Of a stretch of 64,000 nt of DNA, positions 44,205-54,049 are shown piece by piece. This DNA is from Candidatus Acetatifactor stercoripullorum (GTDB lineage: Bacteria > Bacillota > Clostridia > Lachnospirales > Lachnospiraceae). Below the pieces are notes generated by a model that was given only the letters and a program-made list of their open reading frames with translations, was not told the DNA's origin and searched no databases. Position numbers and translations under genes: made by a program. Within the stretch, counting starts at the first letter, position 1, and every line of letters begins with the position of its first letter. The DNA is taken from contig DXGH01000073.1 in assembly GCA_019114005.1 (NCBI GenBank), positions 62,001 to 126,000 of the forward strand, read 5' to 3'.

Positions 44205-46244
44205 ATGAAACTGAACAAAGCAGATATGGGCGTTGCTCTCTATATAATAGCTGCCTTTTTAATGTTTATCGTTTCCATTCCTACGTGGCTTTTGGACATT
44301 CTTCTTGCACTGAATATTGCCATTGCGCTTACGATATTGTTTGTAGCCATGTTCAGCAAGGAAGTGCTGGATATGTCTTATTTCCCTACGATGCTTTTGT
44401 TTACCACCATTTTCAGAATCGCGCTGAATGTGTCCTCTACTAAATTGATTTTGGGACAGGGTGATGCGGGAAACGTGGTGCAGACCTTCGGTGAGTATGT
44501 GGGCGGCGGTAATCTGATCATCGGCGTTATTGTGTTTATCATTCTGATCATGATACAGTTTCTTGTAATCAACAAGGGTTCAGAGCGTGTGTCAGAGGTA
44601 ACCGCCAGGTTTACCCTGGACGCTATGCCTGGTAAGCAGATGGCCATTGATGCGGATTTGAACACCGGGGCTATCACGGATGCTGAGGCAAAGCGCAGGC
44701 GTGAGAAAATTCAGGAAGAAGCAAGCTTCTTTGGTTCCATGGACGGTGCTGTAAAGTATGTAAAGGGAGACGCCATTGCCGGTCTTATTATTACGGTGAT
44801 CAATATTGTGGGCGGTATCATCATGGGCGTCACAAGAGAGGGGCTGGACATAACGGCCGCTCTGGATAAATATGCTATTTTGACCATAGGCGACGGTTTG
44901 GTGAGCCAGATTCCTTCCCTGTTAATTTCCCTCTCCACAGGTATCCTTGTGACTAAGGGAAGCAAGGAAGCGGATTTTGGAAGCACTCTGATAAAACAGC
45001 TTTTCAGTATTCCGAAGGTTCTTTATCTGGTGGGGGGAATGCTGATCGTATTAGGCTTTACCACCAATTTGAACACTATTTTGTTTGTGGGTCTGGGGCT
45101 GGTGTTTATCATTGCAGGGAGAAGCATTGCAGGTACCATCGAGACCGCCAGAATCGAGCAGGAGGTAGACACTGAGGAGGCGGCTGCAGAGGAGATTCGT
45201 CAGCCGGAGAATGTGAACAGCCTGCTGCAGGTGGATCCCATTGAATTGGAATTCGGCTACGGGATTATTCCACTGGCGGACGTAAACCAGGGGGGCGACC
45301 TTTTGGATCGTGTGGTTATGATCAGAAGGCAGATTGCGCTGGAGCTGGGGACGGTTGTGCCCATTATTCGACTCAGGGACAATATTCAGTTAAATCCCAA
45401 CCAATATATTATTAAGATCAAGGGGATACAGGTCAGTGAGGGCGAAATCCTTTTTGACCACTACATGGCCATGAATCCCGGCTACGTGGAGGAGGAAATC
45501 ACGGGAATTCCCACCTTTGAGCCCTCCTTCCATCTGCCTGCCATCTGGATTACGGAGGGGCAGAGAGAGCGCGCGGAAAGTCTGGGATATACGGTTGTGG
45601 ACCCTCCTTCCATTATAGCCACCCATCTGACGGAGATTATCAGACAGCACATTGCGGAGCTTTTGACCAGACAGGATGTGCAGAATCTGCTAAACAACCT
45701 GAAGGAAAGCAATCCTTCCCTGGTGGAGGAGCTTGTGCCGAAAACGCTGGGTCTTGGGGAAATTCAGAAGGTGCTTCAGAACCTGCTGCGGGAGGGCATT
45801 TCCATCAGGGATCTGCTTACGATTCTGGAAACGCTGGCGGATTATGCGCCTACCACCAGAGACACAGATGTTTTGACAGAGTATGTACGCCAGAGCTTAA
45901 AGCGGGCCATATCCACCAAGTATTTTCCGGCCAACGAGACCACAAGCGTGGCAACCTTAGACCCCAAGGTGGAGCAGGAAATTATGGGAAGCGTGAAACA
46001 GACGGAAACGGGAGCGTTTTTGAATCTGGATCCCAGCCGCTCCAAGGCTATCATAGATTCGGTGGGGAAAGAAATCCGCAAGCTGGAAAATCTGGGCAAG
46101 ACGCCCATTATCATTACATCTCCCATTGTGCGTATGTATTTTAAGAGACTGACGGAGGATTATTTTAAAGATTTAGTGGTGGTTTCTTACAATGAGGTGG
46201 AGTCTAATGTAGAATTACAGTCGGTAGGGATGGTGACAGCGTAA
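44205..46244 (+). CDS. flhA: Flagellar export gate protein FlhA
   Basis: 679 residues with about eight N-terminal membrane helices (to about 320) and a large cytoplasmic ring domain. The family region YFPTMLLFTTIFRIALNVSSTKLIL and the FHIPEP-type loop with DAMPGKQMAIDADLNTGAI are intact. It takes chaperone-substrate complexes and uses the proton gradient. The stop overlaps flhF by one base. Confidence 0.97.
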   Translation: MKLNKADMGVALYIIAAFLMFIVSIPTWLLDILLALNIAIALTILFVAMFSKEVLDMSYFPTMLLFTTIFRIALNVSSTKLILGQGDAGNVVQTFGEYVGGGNLIIGVIVFIILIMIQFLVINKGSERVSEVTARFTLDAMPGKQMAIDADLNTGAITDAEAKRRREKIQEEASFFGSMDGAVKYVKGDAIAGLIITVINIVGGIIMGVTREGLDITAALDKYAILTIGDGLVSQIPSLLISLSTGILVTKGSKEADFGSTLIKQLFSIPKVLYLVGGMLIVLGFTTNLNTILFVGLGLVFIIAGRSIAGTIETARIEQEVDTEEAAAEEIRQPENVNSLLQVDPIELEFGYGIIPLADVNQGGDLLDRVVMIRRQIALELGTVVPIIRLRDNIQLNPNQYIIKIKGIQVSEGEILFDHYMAMNPGYVEEEITGIPTFEPSFHLPAIWITEGQRERAESLGYTVVDPPSIIATHLTEIIRQHIAELLTRQDVQNLLNNLKESNPSLVEELVPKTLGLGEIQKVLQNLLREGISIRDLLTILETLADYAPTTRDTDVLTEYVRQSLKRAISTKYFPANETTSVATLDPKVEQEIMGSVKQTETGAFLNLDPSRSKAIIDSVGKEIRKLENLGKTPIIITSPIVRMYFKRLTEDYFKDLVVVSYNEVESNVELQSVGMVTA

Positions 46245-47488
46245 TGATTATTAAAAAATACGTAGGGAAAACCGAAGAAGAAGCGGCGGAGGCTGCCAAG
46301 AAGGAGCTTGGCGGAAGCGCCGTTATCATGAATGTGAGGGATGTAAAGCCCAGCGGATGGCGGAGACTGTTCCAATCAAAGCAGGTGGAGGTGACGGCGG
46401 CTTTGGAGGAGGAGCAGGATGCCTATACGCCCGTACGCAGAGAGGCAGCGAAAGCCCAGGCTGGTCAGCCCAAGGCGACGCTTCTTTCGGAAAAAGTCTC
46501 TGATATGGATAACGGGCTTGAGGGAAGCTCAAAGGACATTGAAAAGAAGCTGGAAAGCCTCCAGAACCTTCTGGTGACTCAGCTTAAGAAATCTGAGACA
46601 GAGAAAAATCAAGCCAGAGAGGAAGAGGAGGAACAGATACCGAAGCACGAAGGCAGCGACAAACAGGGAGACAGGGAAGAAAATAAGGAACAGGAGAAAT
46701 TTATCCGTCTTTTGTACAATACCATGCTGGACAATGAGGTGGATGAAAGATACGCCAATCAGATTCTGGAGGACATAGACAAAACCAGAAAGCCCAACAC
46801 TCCCATTGATTATATTCTTACAAACGTATATCAGAAAATGATTTTAAAATTCGGAAGGGCGGAGGGAATCAAGCCCGCTGCAAAAGGACCGAAGGTAGTG
46901 CTGTTTCTTGGGCCTACCGGCGTGGGCAAGACTACGACTATCGCAAAAATAGCAAGCAGCTATTCTGTAGGAGAGAAGAAAAACATTGCCCTTTTGACCG
47001 CCGATACTTACCGGATAGCCGCTGCGGAGCAGCTTAGGACCTATGCCAATATACTGGAGGTTCCCTTTCAGGTAATCTATACCAAAGAAGAGCTGCAGAA
47101 AGCGATTTCAGATTTTGAAAGCTTTGATTACATTTTTGTGGACACGGCGGGGCATTCCCACCAGAATGAGGAGCAGCTGGAAAAAACCAGCGGTCTGCTT
47201 AAGGCCGTGGAGGAGATGGCGGAGTATCAGGCGTTTCTTGTGCTCAGCGCCACCACCAAATACAGTGATCTGCTGCGTATTGCAGAAAGCTATAAGACGA
47301 TAACAAAATATCAGCTGATTTTTACCAAGCTGGATGAGACGGCTGCGTTTGGAAATCTGATGAATTTGAAGCTGTATACGGATGCTCCCATCGCTTTTGT
47401 AACCTGTGGTCAGAATGTACCGGATGACATTGAGCAGTTTAATCCGCAAAAGACTGTAAAATCCCTGCTGGGAGGGAAACGCGGATAA
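46244..47488 (+). CDS. flhF: SRP-family GTPase FlhF
   Basis: 414 residues: an N-terminal basic domain (MIIKKYVGKTEEEAAEAAKKELG), a charged Glu/Lys linker (about 90-155) and the NG GTPase with P-loop GPTGVGKTTTIAKIA, TADTYRIAAAEQL, DTAGHSHQN and TKLDET. FlhF marks the place of the flagellar base. It is paired here with its activator FlhG. Confidence 0.95.
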   Translation: MIIKKYVGKTEEEAAEAAKKELGGSAVIMNVRDVKPSGWRRLFQSKQVEVTAALEEEQDAYTPVRREAAKAQAGQPKATLLSEKVSDMDNGLEGSSKDIEKKLESLQNLLVTQLKKSETEKNQAREEEEEQIPKHEGSDKQGDREENKEQEKFIRLLYNTMLDNEVDERYANQILEDIDKTRKPNTPIDYILTNVYQKMILKFGRAEGIKPAAKGPKVVLFLGPTGVGKTTTIAKIASSYSVGEKKNIALLTADTYRIAAAEQLRTYANILEVPFQVIYTKEELQKAISDFESFDYIFVDTAGHSHQNEEQLEKTSGLLKAVEEMAEYQAFLVLSATTKYSDLLRIAESYKTITKYQLIFTKLDETAAFGNLMNLKLYTDAPIAFVTCGQNVPDDIEQFNPQKTVKSLLGGKRG

Positions 47489-47500
47489 AGGAGTGTGGAT

Positions 47501-48370
47501 ATGGATCAGGCAGAACAGTTGAGAATCATGAAAGCAGGCAGACAGACAAGACCCCTGGCGCGTGTCATTACCGTTACCAGCGGAAAGGGCGGGGTAGGAA
47601 AATCCAACACCTCCATCAATCTTGCCATTCAGTTTCGCAGGCAGGGAAAACGGGTCGTTATATTGGATGCAGACTTCGGGCTGGCGAATATTGAGATTAT
47701 GTTCGGGGCGGTTCCAAAACATAATCTATACGATTTGATTTATCAGGGAAAAAGCATTCAGGAAATTATCACCTGGGGGCCCATGAATGTGGGTTTTATT
47801 TCCGGCGGCTCCGGAATTTCCGGGATGGCAAACCTAAACAGGGAGCAGCTAAGCTATATTATTCAAAATCTTGCCCAGTTGGATGCCATTGCGGACATTA
47901 TCATAGTGGACACGGGAGCCGGCATTGCAGATGCGGTGCTGGAATTTTTGGTGGCCAGCGGGGAAATTCTTCTGGTAACCACGCCGGAGCCAACCTCCAT
48001 TACAGATTCCTATTCTCTTTTAAAGGCGCTGTACCGTCATCCTAAATTCAACGAGGAGGAGACCAAGGTAAAGCTCATTGCAAACAGAGTGCAGAAGGAG
48101 GAGGAAGGGGAAATTCTGTTTCATAAGCTGAATACGGTGGTGGCCAGATACCTGAAGGTGCCTATGATCTTTTTGGGAAGTGTGCCGCAGGACGCTTTCT
48201 TGTCACAGGCAGTGATGCAGCAGGTTCCGGTTTCTCTTCAGAGTCCGGACGCAAAGTCCAGCCTTGCCTACGAAAGGATTGCCGGACGGCTTTTGGGCGC
48301 AGAGGAAACAAAGCGCCAGCCCAAAAGAGGGATTGCCGCATTTTTTTCTCATATAATTAGCAGAAGGTAG
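47501..48370 (+). CDS. flhG: MinD-like ATPase FlhG (YlxH)
   Basis: 289 residues from ATG 47501, seven bases after AAAGGAG. The start MDQAEQLRIMKAG is the FlhF-activating, Gln-containing helix (DQAEQLR). The deviant Walker A is SGKGGVGKSN, followed by LDADFGLANIEIMFG and the VDTGAGIADAVLEF region. It limits flagellar number by stimulating FlhF and by binding FliM/FliY. A Lys/Arg-rich amphipathic tail ends the protein. Confidence 0.95.
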   Translation: MDQAEQLRIMKAGRQTRPLARVITVTSGKGGVGKSNTSINLAIQFRRQGKRVVILDADFGLANIEIMFGAVPKHNLYDLIYQGKSIQEIITWGPMNVGFISGGSGISGMANLNREQLSYIIQNLAQLDAIADIIIVDTGAGIADAVLEFLVASGEILLVTTPEPTSITDSYSLLKALYRHPKFNEEETKVKLIANRVQKEEEGEILFHKLNTVVARYLKVPMIFLGSVPQDAFLSQAVMQQVPVSLQSPDAKSSLAYERIAGRLLGAEETKRQPKRGIAAFFSHIISRR

Positions 48371-48382
48371 AAGGAGTGGCAT

Positions 48383-49105
48383 ATGCTTTCAAGGATGATT
48401 TCTGTGGGAGATAAAATTGATTTGCAGGCCCTTGAGGGGCCGGGGGAGAGCGGTGAGGAGCCGGCCATATACCACAGCATGGTGTATGACATCCTGTCCG
48501 AGGACACGTTAGAGCTTACGATGCCCCTTGAAAAGTCAAAACTGGTACTGCTGCCCGTTGGCAGTGAATACCGCATGATTTCTTATGGAGAGACGGGACT
48601 TTATCAATGCCTGGTGCGGGTGATTGGCCGGCGCAAAAGCGATAATGTATTTATTCTCGGGGTAAGGTTAAGCAGCGGTCTGAGCAAATACCAGAGAAGG
48701 GCGTACTACCGCTACAACTGTACGCTGGATATGCAGGTTCGGAGCCTTTCCAGGGAAGAAATACGGGTGCTGGAAAAGAAGCTGCCCTTTGTGCCCCAGC
48801 CGGGGCTTCCCATGGAGAAGGGCGTTATTGCGGATATCAGTGGAGGAGGACTGCGCTTTGTGTCACAGCAGCGCTACGAAGCGGAGGAATTTATTTACTG
48901 CGCTTACATTCTGGTGAGGGACGGAAAAAAGAAGGAAATAGAGGCTGCAGGCAGAGTGCTGAGTGTGAGAGAGCTTGAGGAAAAAAGGGGAACCTTTGAG
49001 CACAGAGTGGCATACTGCAATTTGAGCAGGGTGATGAGAGAAGAGATTATTAAGTACATATTCGAGGAAGAACGAAAAATCAGGAAGAAAGAAAATTTGA
49101 TGTGA
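48383..49105 (+). CDS. YcgR-like PilZ domain c-di-GMP binding flagellar protein
   Basis: 240 residues. The N-terminal half resembles the YcgR N-domain (EDTLELTMPLEKSKLVLLPVG). The C-terminal PilZ domain (from about 105) carries the c-di-GMP motif RAYYR in QRRAYYRYN and DISGGGLRFVS, fitting RxxxR and (D/N)xSxxG. In other species such proteins bind the motor and slow it at high c-di-GMP. Placement between flhG and cheB makes a motor brake likely. It overlaps the region before cheB. Confidence 0.88.
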   Translation: MLSRMISVGDKIDLQALEGPGESGEEPAIYHSMVYDILSEDTLELTMPLEKSKLVLLPVGSEYRMISYGETGLYQCLVRVIGRRKSDNVFILGVRLSSGLSKYQRRAYYRYNCTLDMQVRSLSREEIRVLEKKLPFVPQPGLPMEKGVIADISGGGLRFVSQQRYEAEEFIYCAYILVRDGKKKEIEAAGRVLSVRELEEKRGTFEHRVAYCNLSRVMREEIIKYIFEEERKIRKKENLM

Positions 49106-49122
49106 GAGGAGGCACTTTCGTT

Positions 49123-50214
49123 ATGCCAAAAAAAATTCTGGTTGTAGATGACTCTGCACTCATGAGAAGAGTGCTATGTGATATAATAAACAGCGATAAG
49201 AGATTTCAGGTTGTCGCGAGAGCCACAAATGGTCTGGAGGCCTTTGACCTTTTGAGCAGGAATCAGTACGACGCAGTGGTCCTTGATGTGAATATGCCAA
49301 AGATGAACGGGCTTGAGCTGTTAAAGGAGCTGCGGAAATTCAAGATATCTGCCAAAGTGATGATGGCAAGTACGGATACCAGGGAAGGCGCTAAGACAAC
49401 CCTCGATGCTCTTGAGCTTGGAGCACTTGATTTCATACATAAGCCGGACAGCGCCATCGACTGCAGGGTAGACGCTTTTAAAACGGAGCTTCTGCGGATA
49501 CTGGATGTGGTGGCAAACAGTAAGCCTCCTGTGTTTGAGTCCGAGGAAAAAATCCGGGAAAACAGACAGACTACCAGTAAAATGGTGGATATTGTGCGCA
49601 GGCACACCGTCAGGGTTCCGGGAAGAAAAGTGGTGGCTATTGCCAGCTCCACAGGCGGTCCCAAGGCTCTCCAGTCGGTGATACCGAAGCTTCCCAAGGA
49701 GCTGGATACACCGGTGCTTGTGGTGCAGCATATGCCCAAGGGCTTTACGGCGTCCCTGGCCGAGCGGCTCAACGACTTAAGCAGTGTTGCTGTGAGGGAG
49801 GCGAAAGAGGGAGATGAGCTGGAAGCGGGAGTGGTGTATATCGCCATGGGGGGCATGCACATGAATGTGAAGGTCTCTCCCGCAGGAAGGCATACCATCC
49901 ATTATTCCGACGAGCCTGCCAGGGAGGGCGTGAAGCCTTGCGCCAATTATATGTATGAGTCCTTGGCAGACAGCCGCTTTGACAATGTGGTCTGTGTGGT
50001 AATGACGGGGATGGGCGCCGACGGAACGGAAGGAATCAAGAACTTAAAAGCGCAAAAGCAGGTACATGTGATTGCCCAGGATCAAAACAGCAGTACTGTT
50101 TTCGGGATGCCTAAGAGTGTTATCAATGCAGGATTGTCTGATCAGGTGGTTCCCCTGGAGCAGATCGCACAGGAAATTATATTGCATGTTGGAGTGAAAA
50201 CCAGCAATGTGTAA
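49123..50214 (+). CDS. cheB: Chemotaxis protein-glutamate methylesterase CheB
   Basis: 363 residues from ATG 49123 with AGGAGG ten bases upstream. Receiver domain with phospho-Asp55 in VVLDVNMPKMNG, then a linker, then the esterase domain with Ser in AIASSTGGPKALQ, His in VVQHMPKGFTASLA and Asp in MTGMGADGTEG. It removes methyl groups from, and deamidates, chemoreceptors. The matching methyltransferase cheR is not in the window. Confidence 0.97.
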   Translation: MPKKILVVDDSALMRRVLCDIINSDKRFQVVARATNGLEAFDLLSRNQYDAVVLDVNMPKMNGLELLKELRKFKISAKVMMASTDTREGAKTTLDALELGALDFIHKPDSAIDCRVDAFKTELLRILDVVANSKPPVFESEEKIRENRQTTSKMVDIVRRHTVRVPGRKVVAIASSTGGPKALQSVIPKLPKELDTPVLVVQHMPKGFTASLAERLNDLSSVAVREAKEGDELEAGVVYIAMGGMHMNVKVSPAGRHTIHYSDEPAREGVKPCANYMYESLADSRFDNVVCVVMTGMGADGTEGIKNLKAQKQVHVIAQDQNSSTVFGMPKSVINAGLSDQVVPLEQIAQEIILHVGVKTSNV

Positions 50215-50241
50215 GCCGTTTGTGGCAGAATGGAGGATAAA

Positions 50242-52356
50242 ATGGACGTAAGCCAGTATCTTGAAATTTTCCTGGATGAAACGAAGGAGCATTTGCAGGC
50301 TTTAAACACACAGATTCTTGAACTGGAATCAGATCCTGAAAACATGGATGTTATCAATGAGATATTCCGTGCTGCACATTCCTTAAAGGGCATGGCGGGC
50401 ACCATGGGATACAAGCGGATGCAGACGCTGACCCACGATATGGAGAATGTATTCTCTGAGGTGAGAAATGGCAATATCAAGGTGACCCCTGATATGATAG
50501 ACGTGCTTTTCCGCTGTCTGGATGCGCTGGAGGAGTACAATAACAATATTCAGGAAACTGCGGATGAGGGCACCAATGACAATGAGCCGTTAATCAAGCA
50601 GCTGAATGATATTTTAAATCAAAACAAAAAAACACAGGAGGCTCCCACAGATAATGCTGCCGGGGAGCAGAAGGTGCAGGAGGCGAAAGAGACGGAGACC
50701 TCCGCAGATAAATGGGATCACATTCCGCTGGACGAAAGCCAGATTCATGTAATATTGGCGGCTCAAAAGCAAGGGAAGAAGGTTTACGGCCTGAATGTGG
50801 TGGTACAGGACAGCTGTATCCTGAAGGCTGCCAGAGCCTTTCTGGTTTTTAAGGCAGTGGAGGAAAAAGGTGAAATTATCGTGTCTGAGCCCAGCGCCCA
50901 GGATGTGGAGGATGAGAAATTTGACAAGGACTTTACCTTAATTGTCCTGTCTGATGCCACTCTGGACGAGGTGATTCAGGCGGCTGGAAGTGTATCCGAA
51001 ATTGCAAATGTGACAGGCGCTCCCATTGTTTTGGAAAACAACAGCAGCTATCATCCTTTGGAAGAGACGGCCGCAGAGCAGGAAAAGCCGGAGACCGAGG
51101 CTGCCGGGGCGGAAACCGCCCAGTCGTTGCCCGAGGAAAGAAGGGCAAAGCCTGCAGCCAAAGCGCCGGAGAAGAAGCAGACGCCCGGAAAGCCCGTGGT
51201 GAACCGGACTGTCAGAGTGGACATTGAAAAACTGGATGTGCTGATGAATTTGGTGAGCGAGCTGATTATTGCCAAAAACTCGCTGGTATCCTTTGCAAAT
51301 CAAGAGCATGACCAGACCAGCGGCCAGGGCTTTAATGAGCAGATTGAATATATTGAGAGTGTTACCACAAATCTCCATGAATCTGTAATGAAGGTGCGGA
51401 TGGTTCCCATTGAGAGCGTTGTAAACAAGTTTCCCCGTATGATACGTGATCTCTCCAAGACTCTTGGCAAAAAGATGGAGCTGTACATGACGGGTGAGGA
51501 GACGGAGCTTGACAGAACTGTTGTGGATGAGATCGGAGACCCGCTTATGCACCTTCTGCGCAACGCAGCGGATCATGGGCTGGAATCTGCGGAGGTACGG
51601 GCTCAGAGAGGCAAGCCTGAGACGGGCTCTATCTGTCTGGACGCATACCAGGATGGCAACAATGTAATTATTGAAGTGAAGGATGATGGAAACGGTATTG
51701 ACGTGGAAGGCGTGAAAAACAAAGCCATTGAGAAGAATGTGATCACGCCGGAGCAGGCAGCCAATATGACAGAAAAGGAAATCATCAATCTTCTTTTCCT
51801 TCCCAGCTTTTCCACAGCAAAGAAGGTTACAGACGTTTCCGGAAGAGGCGTGGGACTGGATGTAGTGCGTTCCAAGATCGAATCCTTGAGCGGCGAGGTA
51901 GAGGTAAAGACCAAGCTGGGCGTAGGCAGCACATGGATCATCAGACTGCCGCTGACTCTTGCCATCATTCAGGCTCTCATGGTAGTTGTAGGGGGTGAGA
52001 AATATGCTATCTCCCTGGGATCCATTCAGACGCTGGAGGACATTGAACCCAGCGAGGTAAAGCTGGTGCAAAACAAAGAAGTCATCAATCTGCGGGGGAC
52101 GGTTATTCCTCTGATCCGGCTTTCGGAGGTGCTTGACGTAGAAAGCAGCAGGTCTGCCGACGAAAACCTGATCGTGGTCATCGTAAAGAAGGGAGACAAG
52201 ATGGCGGGACTTGTGATTGATGAGCTGATCGGACAGCAGGAAATAGTGATCAAATCCCTTGGGAAATATATGAAACAGTGCAAATTCATCAGCGGCGCCA
52301 CGATCCTGGGCGACGGCGAGGTGGCGTTGATTCTGGATGCCAATGCTTTGATTTAG
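50242..52356 (+). CDS. cheA: Chemotaxis histidine kinase CheA
   Basis: 704 residues from ATG 50242, five bases after GGAGG. P1 has the phosphorylated His46 in IFRAAHSLKGMAG. P2 (about 165-260) is followed by an Ala/Glu/Pro-rich linker, the P3 dimerisation helix, P4 kinase boxes HLLRNAADHGLES (N), VKDDGNGID (G1) and SGRGVGLDVV (G2), and the P5 CheW-like end. It phosphorylates CheY and CheB. Confidence 0.98.
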   Translation: MDVSQYLEIFLDETKEHLQALNTQILELESDPENMDVINEIFRAAHSLKGMAGTMGYKRMQTLTHDMENVFSEVRNGNIKVTPDMIDVLFRCLDALEEYNNNIQETADEGTNDNEPLIKQLNDILNQNKKTQEAPTDNAAGEQKVQEAKETETSADKWDHIPLDESQIHVILAAQKQGKKVYGLNVVVQDSCILKAARAFLVFKAVEEKGEIIVSEPSAQDVEDEKFDKDFTLIVLSDATLDEVIQAAGSVSEIANVTGAPIVLENNSSYHPLEETAAEQEKPETEAAGAETAQSLPEERRAKPAAKAPEKKQTPGKPVVNRTVRVDIEKLDVLMNLVSELIIAKNSLVSFANQEHDQTSGQGFNEQIEYIESVTTNLHESVMKVRMVPIESVVNKFPRMIRDLSKTLGKKMELYMTGEETELDRTVVDEIGDPLMHLLRNAADHGLESAEVRAQRGKPETGSICLDAYQDGNNVIIEVKDDGNGIDVEGVKNKAIEKNVITPEQAANMTEKEIINLLFLPSFSTAKKVTDVSGRGVGLDVVRSKIESLSGEVEVKTKLGVGSTWIIRLPLTLAIIQALMVVVGGEKYAISLGSIQTLEDIEPSEVKLVQNKEVINLRGTVIPLIRLSEVLDVESSRSADENLIVVIVKKGDKMAGLVIDELIGQQEIVIKSLGKYMKQCKFISGATILGDGEVALILDANALI

Positions 52357-52373
52357 GAAGGAGAGATGACGAT

Positions 52374-52868
52374 ATGGAACAGCTCAGTACAAGGAAACAG
52401 GAATATGTGCAGGAAGTTGAAGGCAAAGAGCCGGTTGAGACCATTCAGTATATCGTAATCCGTCTGGGAAAAGAGCAGTACGGCATCGACATCTGCAACG
52501 TGGACAGCATTGTAAGGATGCAGCATATTACCAGAGTGCCCAAGGTGGCAGCGTATCTGAAGGGGGTCATCAACCTGCGGGGAGAGGTGATACCGGTTAT
52601 GAGTCTGCGCTTAAAGATGGGCCTTGCAGAGGATGAGGTAACCAGAGCCACCCGTATTATCATTCTGAAGCTGGATCAGCAGGGCAATGTGGGAATTATG
52701 GTGGATGAGGTGAAAGAGGTGGTGACCCTTGAGGCCACAGACATCGAGAAGGTTTCCTATGATTCCAAGGACGACAAGACAAATTTTATCAACGGAGTGG
52801 GAAAGCACGATGGCGAATTGATTTCCTTGCTGGACTTAAGCACCGTCGCGCTGGAGGATAACGCATAA
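52374..52868 (+). CDS. cheW: Chemotaxis coupling protein CheW
   Basis: 164 residues from ATG 52374, eight bases after AGGAAGGAGAG; the longer track ORF reads back into cheA in another frame. The CheW fold is shown by LGKEQYGIDICNVDSIVRMQHITRVP, GVINLRGEVIPVMSLR and VGIMVDEVKEVVTLE. It links receptors to CheA. The N-terminal 20 residues are charged and variable. Confidence 0.96.
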   Translation: MEQLSTRKQEYVQEVEGKEPVETIQYIVIRLGKEQYGIDICNVDSIVRMQHITRVPKVAAYLKGVINLRGEVIPVMSLRLKMGLAEDEVTRATRIIILKLDQQGNVGIMVDEVKEVVTLEATDIEKVSYDSKDDKTNFINGVGKHDGELISLLDLSTVALEDNA

Positions 52869-52892
52869 TATTCAGTGAAGGAGAAGGAGCCA

Positions 52893-53516
52893 ATGGGAGA
52901 GCTCAGCTTGGAAAAGGTTTCGGAGACCTATTTTGACGTATTGAAGGAAATTGGAAATATCGGAGCGGGAAATGCCATGACGGCTCTTTCCCAGATGCTT
53001 CAATGTAAGGTGGACATGAAGGTTCCCCAGGTAAAGCTGCTGGAATTTTCGGAGGTGGGAGCACTGATGGGCGGCGAAGAGCAGGTCATGGTGGGTGTGC
53101 TCCTGGGCGTCGAAGGCGATATCACCGGCAGCATGATGTTCCTGGTGGAGAAGGAGAGCGCAAAGCATCTGATTAATAAGGTGATGATGGGGATGGCGCC
53201 GGAGGGAGACGACTTTTCCGAGATGGAGCTGTCTGCCATGAAGGAGCTGGGAAACATTATCACAGGAGCTTACCTGAATTCCCTTTCTACCCTGACAAAT
53301 CTGCAGATTTATCCTACGCCGCCCGCTCTGACGGTGGATATGGCGGGAGCAATTTTGAGTGTTCCCGCCATTCAATTCGGCGTGCTGGGAGACAGAATCC
53401 TGTTGATTCAGTCCCAGTTTTATGATGAGATTGAGATAGACGGATATTTTATTCTGATACCGGACCTGGAATCCTATTCTAAGATTCTGTCCGCATTGGG
53501 GATACCGGTGGAATAG
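52893..53516 (+). CDS. cheC: CheY-P phosphatase CheC
   Basis: 207 residues from ATG 52893. Two phosphatase signatures are visible: FDVLKEIGNIGAGNAMTALS and MKELGNIITGAYLNSLS, both with the Glu and Asn expected for activity. It pairs with CheD in the Bacillus-type adaptation system. It is one of two CheC-related proteins in the operon, the other being FliY. Confidence 0.96.
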   Translation: MGELSLEKVSETYFDVLKEIGNIGAGNAMTALSQMLQCKVDMKVPQVKLLEFSEVGALMGGEEQVMVGVLLGVEGDITGSMMFLVEKESAKHLINKVMMGMAPEGDDFSEMELSAMKELGNIITGAYLNSLSTLTNLQIYPTPPALTVDMAGAILSVPAIQFGVLGDRILLIQSQFYDEIEIDGYFILIPDLESYSKILSALGIPVE

Positions 53517-53548
53517 ACCAGACAGGGAAAAGTGAGAAGGAAAAGCGC

Positions 53549-54037
53549 ATGAGTGAGATTATCAAAGTGGGAATGGCAGATTTAAAGACCTGTGTAAGTC
53601 CCAATGGCGTCACCACGCTGGGACTTGGTTCCTGCGTAGGAATCGCCATCAGAGACCCGAATACGAAAATAGGCGGGCTGGCACACATTATGCTGCCGGA
53701 CAGTAAGCAGATACGAAACAGCCAACAAAATATTGCAAAGTTTGCAGATACCGGAATTGCGGAGCTGGTATCCCAGATGGAAAAGCTGGGGGCGGTACGC
53801 AGCCGTATGGTGGCAAAGATTGCGGGGGGAGCTACCATGTTTTCCTTTCAGGGACGTTCTGATATGATGCAGGTGGGGGATCGCAATGTGGAGGCGACCA
53901 AAAAGAAGCTCAAGGAGATGAATATCCCGATTCTGGCCCAGGATACAGGAGCGAACTATGGACGGACAGTTACCTTTTTTCCTGAAACAGGAGAATTTCA
54001 TATCAGGGCCGTGGGAAGGGCAGAGAAAATTATCTGA
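53549..54037 (+). CDS. cheD: Chemoreceptor glutamine deamidase CheD
   Basis: 162 residues. Catalytic Cys29 is in LGLGSCVGIAIRDP and His46 in GGLAHIMLPD. It deamidates receptor glutamines and binds CheC. Downstream of cheC as in B. subtilis. Complete. Confidence 0.97.
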   Translation: MSEIIKVGMADLKTCVSPNGVTTLGLGSCVGIAIRDPNTKIGGLAHIMLPDSKQIRNSQQNIAKFADTGIAELVSQMEKLGAVRSRMVAKIAGGATMFSFQGRSDMMQVGDRNVEATKKKLKEMNIPILAQDTGANYGRTVTFFPETGEFHIRAVGRAEKII

Positions 54038-54049
54038 CAGGGGTATGCT

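Noticed and set aside
50938-52071. 377-codon ORF on the minus strand across cheA
   Set aside because: Antisense shadow of the CheA kinase core, no motif found.
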